From assembly GCA_023387775.1 (NCBI GenBank), contig JAEWHN010000404.1, positions 1 to 29,454 on the forward strand: DNA of 29,454 nt, written 5' to 3'. The stretch comes from Pseudomonadota bacterium. GTDB taxonomy: Bacteria > Pseudomonadota > Alphaproteobacteria > Rhizobiales > Rhizobiaceae. Under the pieces are notes generated by a model. The model was not told the origin of the DNA. It made no database searches and was given only the letters and a program-made list of their open reading frames with translations. Below, piece by piece: positions 13,162 to 19,239 of the stretch. Each line of letters opens with the position of its first letter. Position 1 is the first letter of the stretch. The translations under genes and the position numbers were made by a program.

Positions 13162-13195
13162 AAAGTTTCACTTCTTCATGACAGGCTGAAACTTT
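13162..13195. repeat. 9-bp perfect inverted repeat upstream of the threonine aldolase gene
   Basis: AAAGTTTCA (13162-13170) and TGAAACTTT (13187-13195) are exact complements separated by 16 bases. It may be a regulator site or an RNA hairpin in the aldolase leader. No T-tract follows, so it is not a simple terminator. Confidence 0.45.
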
Positions 13196-13331
13196 CGCAC
13201 GCCCGCCAAACCCGGTGGCTGAGGCGGCTGCGGCGCGGCGGACGGAATTTTGCGCCCTGGGGTCTTGCGAAGGCGAGCCGAAACCGGTCAAGGTCCGCTC
13301 ACTTTCAACCCGCATTTCCCGGAACGACAGC

Positions 13332-14381
13332 ATGTTTTTTGCCTCAGACAACTGGGCCGGCGCCCACCCCAGGATCGCGGCCGGCCTTGCGGCCCACGCC
13401 TCCGGCTTCGCCTCGGCCTATGGCACCAGCGACATCGACCGGAAGGTAGGCGAACGGTTCAACGAGATCTTCGAGCGCGAGGTGGCGGTGTTCTTCGTCG
13501 GCACCGGAACAGCCGCCAATACGCTCTCCCTGGCGGCCTTCAGCCGGACCGGCGGAGTTTCCTTCATGCACCGCGAGGCGCATATGCTGGAGGACGAATG
13601 CGGCGCGCCGGAATTCCTCACCGGCGGTTCGCGCCTGCGCGCCGTGGACGGGCCGCTTGGCCGCATGTCGCCGGAAAACCTGGACCGGGCGATATCGCAT
13701 TTCGAGCCGGAATTCGTCCATTCCGGCCGACCGATGTCTGTCTCGGTCACGCAGGCCACCGAGGTCGGCACCGTCTACAGCCTCGCCGACATCGACGCGA
13801 TCGCGGCGGTGGCCAAGAAGCGCAACCTGCCGCTGCACATGGATGGCGCACGCTTTGCCAATGCGCTGGTGGCGCTGGACACGACCCCGGCCGAAATGAC
13901 CTGGAAGCGCGGCGTCGACGTCGTTTCCTTCGGCGGCACCAAGAACGGCTGCTGGTGCGCGGAAGCCGTGGTGCTGTTCGACACTTCCAAGGCGCATGAA
14001 TTCGGTTTCCTGCGCAAGCGGGCAGCGCAGCTTTTCTCCAAGTCGCGCTTCATCGCAGCGCAGTTCGACGCCTATCTGGCTGACGGCCTGTGGCTGGAAA
14101 CCGCGCGCCACGCCAACGCCATGGCCGCGCGGCTGGCCGAGGGGATCGCGGCCTCGGACAAGATGCGCCTTGCCTGGCGGCCGCAGGCCAATGAGGTCTT
14201 CGCCGTCATGCCGAAGGGGACGATGAAGGAACTGAACGACGCCGGCGCGGTGTTCTACCCCTGGAACACGCCCCGCAGCCACACCGACCCGATCGGTGCG
14301 GACGAGACCATGTGCCGCTTCGTCACCAGCTTCGCCAGCACGGCCGAGGAGGTCGATCGCTTCGGCGATCTCATCGCCTGA
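13332..14381 (+). CDS. ltaE: Low-specificity L-threonine aldolase (PLP, fold type I)
   Basis: 349 aa. It cleaves L-threonine or L-allo-threonine to glycine and acetaldehyde, or acts on related beta-hydroxy amino acids. Motifs: FVGTGTAANTLSL (phosphate region), HREAHMLEDECG, HMDGARFANA with D171 to hold the pyridine nitrogen, and SFGGTKNGCW with the Schiff-base lysine K204. The ATG at 13332 follows GGAACGACAGC and begins MFFASDNWAGAHP, as in homologues; the open frame upstream has no likeness. Divergent from gltB, with a terminator after its stop. Confidence 0.9.
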   Translation: MFFASDNWAGAHPRIAAGLAAHASGFASAYGTSDIDRKVGERFNEIFEREVAVFFVGTGTAANTLSLAAFSRTGGVSFMHREAHMLEDECGAPEFLTGGSRLRAVDGPLGRMSPENLDRAISHFEPEFVHSGRPMSVSVTQATEVGTVYSLADIDAIAAVAKKRNLPLHMDGARFANALVALDTTPAEMTWKRGVDVVSFGGTKNGCWCAEAVVLFDTSKAHEFGFLRKRAAQLFSKSRFIAAQFDAYLADGLWLETARHANAMAARLAEGIAASDKMRLAWRPQANEVFAVMPKGTMKELNDAGAVFYPWNTPRSHTDPIGADETMCRFVTSFASTAEEVDRFGDLIA

Positions 14382-14397
14382 GAACGCGTGGCCACGC

Positions 14398-14430
14398 AAA
14401 AAAACGGCGCCCTGGGGCGCCGCTCTTTTG
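14398..14430. terminator. Bidirectional terminator between threonine aldolase and hsp20
   Basis: Stem CGGCGCC/GGCGCCG (14405-14411 with 14416-14422) and a CTGG loop, preceded by a run of seven A and followed by CTCTTTTG. It serves both convergent genes. Confidence 0.88.
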
Positions 14431-14469
14431 CTCGGGAGGAGCGTTCCGGTTACGACCGGCCGGGATTGT

Positions 14470-14937
14470 TCAGTGGGTGGCCTTGGCCTCGATCTGCATG
14501 GCGTCCTTGTCGGCCGCCTTCGCGATGGAAATTCGGCGCGGCTTCAGCTCTTCCGGAACCGTCCGCTTGAGGTCGATGTGCAGCAGGCCGTTCTTGAGCT
14601 TGGCGCCGACGACGTCGACATGGTCGGCAAGCTGGAAGCGGCGCTCAAAAGCGCGCGAGGCAATGCCGCGATAAAGAATTTCCGCGCCTTCGCCCTCGGT
14701 TTCCTTGCGCTCGCCCTTGATGCTGAGCACGTTCCGGTGGGCTTCGATCGCGATATCATCTTCCGAGAAACCCGCCACGGCCATGCTGATGCGGTAGGAA
14801 TCCTCGCCCGTACGCTCGATGTTGTAGGGCGGATAGGACTGGCCGTTTTCCGGCTGGCCAAGGGAATCGAGCATCGTGAAAAGGCGGTCGAAACCGACGG
14901 TCGAACGATAGAGCGGCGAGAAATCAACGTGACGCAT
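14470..14937 (-). CDS. Small heat-shock protein Hsp20 (IbpA-type)
   Basis: 155 aa. ATP-independent holdase chaperone that binds unfolding proteins. The alpha-crystallin domain covers about 33-140, beginning YPPYNIERTGEDSYRI, with the class signature AKLKNGLLHIDL at 112-123; the C-terminal I-X-I anchor is ISI at 136-138. The N-terminus MRHVDFSPLYRSTVGFDRLF is typical of rhizobial and enteric IbpA. The ATG at 14937 has GGAG nine bases upstream; the frame is open further upstream, but that stretch is the untranslated leader carrying the thermometer. Expression should be doubly heat-controlled, through a sigma-32-type promoter and a ROSE-like leader. Confidence 0.95.
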   Translation of the reverse strand: MRHVDFSPLYRSTVGFDRLFTMLDSLGQPENGQSYPPYNIERTGEDSYRISMAVAGFSEDDIAIEAHRNVLSIKGERKETEGEGAEILYRGIASRAFERRFQLADHVDVVGAKLKNGLLHIDLKRTVPEELKPRRISIAKAADKDAMQIEAKATH

Positions 14938-15037
14938 GGTTCTGTTCTCCAGTTGAGCAACACGGTTTGCGTTTGACCAGCGGGGAAATCCTGGGTGGCA
15001 TTTCGTCCTGGTCAGCGGCCCCGTTCTGGCGGCCGCA
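14938..15037 (-). promoter_or_regulatory. ROSE-like RNA thermometer in the hsp20 leader
   Basis: The inferred leader is about 100 nt. Its last hairpin pairs TTGCTC (14955-14960) with GAGAA (14945-14949), which contains part of the GGAG ribosome-binding site: U-A, U-A, a bulged G, then C-G, U-A, C-G. A U(U/C)GCU element facing the Shine-Dalgarno sequence with an unpaired G is the known hallmark of ROSE elements. A second stem, CTGGTCA/TGACCAG (15008-15014 with 14974-14980), lies upstream, as expected of multi-hairpin ROSE leaders. Folding is by eye. Confidence 0.75.
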
Positions 15038-15043
15038 TCAGTC

Positions 15044-15072
15044 ATTTGGGGGCCCTGGGATGCCGTTTCAAG
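15044..15072 (-). promoter_or_regulatory. Sigma-32 (RpoH)-type promoter of hsp20
   Basis: The minus strand reads CTTGAAA (15072-15066), a 14-base spacer, then CCCCAAAT (15051-15044). The heat-shock consensus is CTTGAAA and CCCCATNT. The predicted start near 15037 gives the 100-nt leader. Confidence 0.8.
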
Positions 15073-15179
15073 AGCTCGTTTCGAGCTGCTGGTGCTCGCC
15101 GCCCGGTTCGCCCCTGCAAGGCCTGGCGCATGATGAACGAGCGATGAACCGGGCCTTCGGCCGCGGTTCAGCAGGGCTC

Positions 15180-15310
15180 GGCTAAACCTTTCATCAACAT
15201 CGCAATTGCAGCCCACGGGCTGTGGCGATGCCGACCCGGGCTGTCATGTCCCTTCCTCCCGGATCGATACGGCCGGAAGCCAGCCGCGCGCTGCTTCCGG
15301 CCTCTTTTTT
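15180..15310 (+). ncRNA. Candidate small RNA or attenuated leader with anti-Shine-Dalgarno motif
   Basis: No rightward gene precedes the strong rightward terminator at 15271-15310, so something must be transcribed into it. The sequence before it has a small stem, CAGCCC/GGGCTG (near 15210-15223), then the unpaired pyrimidine motif CCCTTCCTCCCGG (near 15249-15261), complementary to ribosome-binding sites. This layout (stem, CU-rich anti-SD stretch, terminator) is typical of trans-acting alphaproteobacterial sRNAs. The 5' end is not defined, since I see no clear promoter. The alternative is a regulated leader of the hydrolase gene starting 84 bases downstream. Confidence 0.5.
15271..15310 (+). 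terminator. Rho-independent terminator without an upstream gene
   Basis: A 10-bp stem, GGCCGGAAGC/GCTTCCGGCC, with a 12-base loop is followed by TCTTTTTT. There is no T-tract on the other strand, so it works rightwards only. Confidence 0.88.
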
Positions 15311-15393
15311 CAACCGCACGGGCGGTGGGAATTTCTTTGCTTTTGGTGGTTACGCTTCCTATCACCAGGGCAACGCCCGGAGCAGGCGAAGCG

Positions 15394-16356
15394 ATGACCG
15401 ACTTCCTCTACGACATTCCCGAGAATCCGAGGCCGGAAAAGGGCGTTTCGGGATTTCTCAGCCGGCGCGATGGAAAGCGGCTGCGCTATGCGCGGTTCGC
15501 GGCGACCACGCGGCCACTACACGGCACGGTGGTTCTTCTGCCCGGCCGCAACGAAAGCATCGAGAAATATTTCGAGACCATACGCGACCTGGCGCGCCGG
15601 GGCTTTGGCGTCGCCACGCTTGACTGGCGCGGACAGGGCGGCTCCGACCGGCTCCTGCGCGACAGCGCACGCGGTCATGTCCGCAGCTTCGATGACTATG
15701 TGCAGGACCTGGAGCAGCTCTTCACCGAGATCGTGCTGCCGGATTGCCGGGGGCCCTACTACATTCTCGCCCACTCCACCGGCGCGCTGGTTGCGCTGCT
15801 GGCGGCGCCCTCGCTGAGCAATCGCGTGCGCCGCATGGTGCTGCTGGCGCCTTTCCTGGCGCTCTACAACGCGCCGCTCTCGATGAAGGCGCTCGGCCGC
15901 CTGGCTTCCGTCTGCTACGGACTGGGGCTGGGGTGGCTCTATGCGCCCGGCACGCGGGACACGCGCACGCCCGTGCCCTTCGCCAGCAACGTGCTGACCA
16001 GCGACCCACAGCGCTATGAGCGCAACGGCCAGATCTGCGCGGCCTATCCGCAGCTTGCGCTCGGGGGCCCCACGGTCGCCTGGATCCGCGCCGCGAGCAA
16101 GGCGATCGCGCGCGTCTCGGAGCCCGAGTTCATGGCGCGGATTCAGACACCGACACTGCTTATTGCCGCCGGCGCCGACAAGGTGGTTTCAAGCCACGCG
16201 GTCGAGGACTATGCAAGGCGGCTGCGCGTGGGCTCGCTGCTGACCATATACGGCGCCCGCCATGAAATCCTTCAGGAATCGGATTTCTACCGCGAGCAAT
16301 TCCTGGCCGCCTTCGACGCCTTCATTCCGGGCAGCGACGCCCCCAAAGGGGGCTAG
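15394..16356 (+). CDS. Alpha/beta hydrolase, monoacylglycerol lipase / lysophospholipase-like
   Basis: 320 aa. Hydrolase_4-type serine hydrolase, probably acting on lysophospholipids or monoglycerides; the substrate is inferred from family only. The sequence shows VVLLPGRNESIEKY, DWRGQGGSDR, the nucleophile elbow LAHSTGA with S128, the acid in AAGADKVV (about D262) and the histidine in YGARHEI (about H290). No signal peptide, so it is probably cytoplasmic. The ATG at 15394 (MTDFLYDIPENPRPE) is preceded by AGGCGAAGCG; 23 more codons are open upstream but start poorly. It lies downstream of an orphan terminator and converges on hisN with only 23 bp between. Confidence 0.87.
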   Translation: MTDFLYDIPENPRPEKGVSGFLSRRDGKRLRYARFAATTRPLHGTVVLLPGRNESIEKYFETIRDLARRGFGVATLDWRGQGGSDRLLRDSARGHVRSFDDYVQDLEQLFTEIVLPDCRGPYYILAHSTGALVALLAAPSLSNRVRRMVLLAPFLALYNAPLSMKALGRLASVCYGLGLGWLYAPGTRDTRTPVPFASNVLTSDPQRYERNGQICAAYPQLALGGPTVAWIRAASKAIARVSEPEFMARIQTPTLLIAAGADKVVSSHAVEDYARRLRVGSLLTIYGARHEILQESDFYREQFLAAFDAFIPGSDAPKGG

Positions 16357-16379
16357 CGCACCCGTATTTGGCCCGAAAC

Positions 16380-17153
16380 TCAGCCGTTCATGATCGCCAT
16401 GGCGGCCGCGTGCAGCTCTGGCGTGGCGGCCGCAATGATGTCGCCGCCCTTTTCGGCCGGGCCGCCGCTGAAGGTCGTGACTATGCCGCCGGCCTTCTCG
16501 ATGATCGGGATCAGCGCAACGATGTCATAGGGCTGCAGGCCGGGGTCGATGGCGATGTCGGCGTTGCCGGCCGCAACCATGGCGAAGGCGTAGCAATCCG
16601 TGCCGTAGCGGGCGAGCCGCACCTGCTTTTCCAGTTCGTTGTAGAGCGCCCGCTTGCCGCCCTTGAACAGCTCGGGCGTGGTGGTGAACATCGTCGCCTC
16701 GGCGAGCGAGGTGGTCTTGCGCGTGGAAAGCCGGCGGTTGCCGCCGGGACCTTCGTAGAAAGCGCCGCTGTCGTTTGCATAGAACAGCTCGCCGGTGAAG
16801 GGTTGCGACATCATGCCGGCCACCGCATCGCCGTCGATTGTCAGGCCCACCAGCGTGCCCCAGACCGGCAGGCCGGAAATATAGGCGCGGGTGCCGTCGA
16901 TGGGATCGATCACCCAGACATGGCTGCTGGTTGCATTTACGGTGCCGTGCTCCTCGCCCAGAATGCCGTGCTGGGGGAATTCCGCGTTGATGACGGCGCA
17001 AATGGCGCGCTCGGCCTCGCGGTCGGCCTCCGTCACCGGGTCGAAGCCGCTCGCTTCCTTGTTGGAGACTGCGTTCTGCTGGCGGAAACGCGGCAGCGTC
17101 TCGGCCGCAGCCGCCTCGGCTATGCGCCGCATGAATTCTACCGTGACTGGCAA
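16380..17153 (-). CDS. hisN: Histidinol-phosphatase, inositol-monophosphatase fold
   Basis: 257 aa. Mg2+-dependent phosphatase of the inositol monophosphatase superfamily; the HisN branch dephosphorylates histidinol phosphate in histidine synthesis. Metal-site motifs: DPVTEADREAE (39-49), GEEHG with E67, and DPIDGTRAYISG with D83 and D86. The last Asp motif is DIAIDPGLQPYDIVAL. DPIDGTRAYISGLPVWGTLVG and QPFTGELF fit HisN better than SuhB, but a broader phosphatase role cannot be excluded. The start is TTG at 17153 with GGGAG six to seven bases upstream. The next element upstream is a small RNA on the other strand, in the arrangement from which the suhB RNA motif got its name. Confidence 0.82.
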   Translation of the reverse strand: MPVTVEFMRRIAEAAAAETLPRFRQQNAVSNKEASGFDPVTEADREAERAICAVINAEFPQHGILGEEHGTVNATSSHVWVIDPIDGTRAYISGLPVWGTLVGLTIDGDAVAGMMSQPFTGELFYANDSGAFYEGPGGNRRLSTRKTTSLAEATMFTTTPELFKGGKRALYNELEKQVRLARYGTDCYAFAMVAAGNADIAIDPGLQPYDIVALIPIIEKAGGIVTTFSGGPAEKGGDIIAAATPELHAAAMAIMNG

Positions 17154-17239
17154 TGGATTCTCCCGTTTCCCGGCTATTCGCCACTAGCCCTAGCCCCGCC
17201 TTGTCACGTTTGCCAGGGTTAAAAAAACGCAAATGTAAC

Positions 17240-17267
17240 TTGACATTTGTGCAGCGCACAATATTTT
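17240..17267 (+). promoter_or_regulatory. Promoter of the mmgR-like small RNA
   Basis: Perfect -35 TTGACA (17240-17245), a 16-base spacer, and -10 TATTTT (17262-17267). The start would be near 17274. Confidence 0.75.
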
Positions 17268-17273
17268 TATGGA

Positions 17274-17359
17274 CAGACAGCTTTGCCTGTCGATGCCCTC
17301 TTTGGGCGTTTCCTCCCTAGACTCAAGCCGCGTTGTGCAAGCAGCGCGGCATTTTTTTT
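17274..17359 (+). ncRNA. mmgR: Small regulatory RNA of the alpha-r8 / mmgR (suhB motif) type
   Basis: About 86 nt, bounded by a good promoter and a terminator. A first stem, GACAG/CTGTC (near 17272-17291), and a second, GCCC/GGGC (17295-17307), are followed by the single-stranded UUUCCUCCCUAG (about 17309-17320), then the terminator stem. The unpaired UUUCCUC stretch and the position beside an inositol-monophosphatase-family gene are the known features of MmgR/suhB RNAs in Rhizobiales. In Sinorhizobium this RNA limits polyhydroxybutyrate storage; targets here are unknown. Exact ends are inferred. Confidence 0.78.
17327..17359 (+). terminator. Terminator of the mmgR-like RNA
   Basis: A 10-bp stem starting GCCGCG and ending CGCGGC, closed by a GCAA tetraloop (17337-17340), followed by eight T (17352-17359). 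Confidence 0.92.
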
Positions 17360-17367
17360 CGCCGCTT

Positions 17368-18267
17368 CTATTCGGCGGCCAGCGGCGGCGCGCCGATGTC
17401 GCTGTCGGGTGTGGCCATCAGGTCGGCGCAGAAGCGCGTCAGGTCGTCAGCCAAGGCGTGGAAGCCGGAAGACCTCTGGAACGTGCGCTCGTTCATATAG
17501 AGTCCGCGGTTGACCTCGATCTGCAGTGCGTGGAGGTTTCGCGAAGGCCGGCCGTAATGCTCGGTGATGAAGCCGCCGGCATAGGGCCGGTTGTGGGCCA
17601 CCGTGTAGCCCATCGAGATCAGCAGGCCGATTGCCCTTTCGGTCAGGGTGCGCGAGGCTGAGGTGCCGAAACGGTCGCCGATGATGAAATCCGGCCGCAT
17701 GCCGGTTTCGCCAACGCGGATGCTGGCCGGCATGGAGTGGCAGTCGATCAGCACCGCGAAGCCGAAGCGCGAATGGGTGCGCGCCAGCAGGCGCTTGAGC
17801 GCGTCGTGATAAGGCTTGTAGACCGTTTCGATGCGGCCGAACGCCTCCGAAAGCGGCAGCCGCCCGGGATAGATGTTGAGCCCCTCCCCCACCAGCTTGG
17901 GCACCGTGCCGAGCCCTCCGGCCACGCGCGCGGAGCGGATATTGGCGAATGACGGCACCGGTTCGACGAACATGCGCGGGTCGAGTTCCCACGGCTCGCG
18001 GTTGACGTCCAGATAGGCGCGCGGAAAATTGGCCGCCAGCAAAGGCGCGCCCAGCGCCACCACGCCACCGAACAGCTCGTCGACATAGCAGTCCTCGGAC
18101 CGGCGGATGGCGTCACGGTCGAGCCGCACCATGGCCAGGAAGCGTTCCGGATAGTGGCGGCCGCTATGCGGCGAGTTGAACACGAACGGCACGCGCTGCT
18201 CGGCGGCTTCGCGCGCCTCGAAAGGCGGCACCGCCGAAAAGTCCTCAGACGCCGTCATGGCGCGCAT
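17368..18267 (-). CDS. N-formylglutamate amidohydrolase
   Basis: 299 aa from the ATG at 18267 (MRAMTASEDF), which follows AGGGTTGG; the ATG three codons later is also possible. It hydrolyses N-formyl-L-glutamate to formate and glutamate, the last step of one histidine-degradation route; some members act on other N-formyl amino acids. Family motifs: VFNSPHSGRHYP near residue 30, NREPWELDPRMF, VLIDCHSMPAS (metal-binding His) and LQIEVNRGLYMNE. There are no other hut genes in the window, so its pathway role is open. It is divergent from cpdR, and its stop lies just past the small-RNA terminator. Confidence 0.9.
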   Translation of the reverse strand: MRAMTASEDFSAVPPFEAREAAEQRVPFVFNSPHSGRHYPERFLAMVRLDRDAIRRSEDCYVDELFGGVVALGAPLLAANFPRAYLDVNREPWELDPRMFVEPVPSFANIRSARVAGGLGTVPKLVGEGLNIYPGRLPLSEAFGRIETVYKPYHDALKRLLARTHSRFGFAVLIDCHSMPASIRVGETGMRPDFIIGDRFGTSASRTLTERAIGLLISMGYTVAHNRPYAGGFITEHYGRPSRNLHALQIEVNRGLYMNERTFQRSSGFHALADDLTRFCADLMATPDSDIGAPPLAAE

Positions 18268-18384
18268 CCAACCCTGAGAAAAGCGCTGTTCATGCCATGA
18301 AAGTGCCATCGGGCCGGCTTTATGTCTAGCGCTTCGGCGTGGGCGGCATGTGGCTTCCGGCGGCCGGCGGAGCGCGTCATTCAC

Positions 18385-18414
18385 TTGATGTTTACCCTCC
18401 GCACTTCATATAGC
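18385..18414 (+). promoter_or_regulatory. Candidate sigma-70 promoter of cpdR
   Basis: TTGATG (18385-18390), an 18-base spacer, then TATAGC (18409-18414). A TTAACC sequence just downstream (near 18421) resembles half of a CtrA site; that reading is weak. Confidence 0.5.
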
Positions 18415-18473
18415 ACGTGGTTAACCGGCCGCGCGACGCAGCGGCCGCGCGGAGCGATTCGAACAGGACACCA

Positions 18474-18836
18474 ATGGCACGAATTCTTCTGGCCGAAGAC
18501 GACGACGATATGCGTCGCTTTCTGGTAAAGGCGCTGGAACGCGCCGGCCACGACGTATGCGATTTCGACAACGGCGCCAGCGCCTATGAGCGCCTGCGCG
18601 AGGAACCCTTCTCGCTGCTTCTGACCGACATCGTGATGCCGGAGATGGACGGCATCGAGTTGGCGCGCCGGGCCACCGAGATCGACCCCGACCTCAAGGT
18701 GATGTTCATCACCGGATTCGCCGCGGTGGCGCTGAATCCTGATTCGAAGGCCCCGCGCGACGCCAAGGTCCTGTCGAAACCGTTCCATCTGCGCGATCTC
18801 GTCCACGAGGTCGACAAGATGCTGCACGCCGCCTAG
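18474..18836 (+). CDS. cpdR: Single-domain response regulator CpdR
   Basis: 120 aa, a receiver domain only. In Caulobacter and Sinorhizobium, unphosphorylated CpdR brings ClpXP and its substrates together to drive cell-cycle proteolysis of factors including CtrA; phosphorylation through the CckA-ChpT relay turns it off. The sequence shows the acidic pocket AEDDDDMRR, phospho-acceptor D52 in LLLTDIVMPEMDG, the Thr in MFITGFAA and the lysine in VLSKPFH. The ATG at 18474 follows AGGACACC. Identification rests on length, the FITGFAAVAL segment and the neighbourhood. Confidence 0.88.
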   Translation: MARILLAEDDDDMRRFLVKALERAGHDVCDFDNGASAYERLREEPFSLLLTDIVMPEMDGIELARRATEIDPDLKVMFITGFAAVALNPDSKAPRDAKVLSKPFHLRDLVHEVDKMLHAA

Positions 18837-18897
18837 GCGGATTTGGCGGCTTCGGGAAAGGACTTTGAAAAAAGCTACATCTTTCCCGTTTCCGCCT
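18835..18897 (+). terminator. Nested inverted repeats after cpdR
   Basis: Outer arms AGGCGGA (18835-18841) and TCCGCCT (18891-18897) enclose inner arms CGGGAAAG (18853-18860) and CTTTCCCG (18881-18888). The outer arm starts inside the cpdR stop codon. With no T-run it is an atypical terminator, or a 3' end that protects the mRNA. Confidence 0.45.
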
Positions 18898-18898
18898 A

Positions 18899-18927
18899 TT
18901 GACGGGCCGGACCAAAAATGGTCTATC
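18899..18927 (+). promoter_or_regulatory. Promoter of tRNA-Val
   Basis: TTGACG (18899-18904), a 17-base spacer, then TCTATC (18922-18927), ending 14 bases before the mature tRNA. Confidence 0.7.
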
Positions 18928-18941
18928 CGCCCCCGTCGGAT

Positions 18942-19016
<75 letters not shown>

Positions 19017-19239
19017 TCCACACAAGAAAATCAGACGCTTAGCGTCAGGCGCGGCCCTTGGTTCCGGCGTTGCACGCAGTTAGCGGCCTTTGGTGCAAGC
19101 CTGCACCCTGGCAATAGCGCTTTCCTCTTCCATCTTTAAAAGCACTCCGCCCGTAGTCTCACCCGAGGCGCGGGCTTTCTGTACTCGACGAAGTGCGATG
19201 CTAGTATAAGAATCGAATTTTCGGGACCGGAGGGGGCGA

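Larger units (their letters stand above)
12814..13331. other. 518-bp divergent control region of gltB and the threonine aldolase gene
   Basis: No convincing gene is present. The part next to gltB (12814 to about 13025) would be an mRNA leader of about 210 nt if the TATAAT at 13032-13037 is used; I recognise no known riboswitch in it. The middle holds an A/T-rich dyad centred on 13080, a run of eight T at about 13108-13115, and a second dyad at 13162-13195. Short open frames here have no family likeness. Confidence 0.6.
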
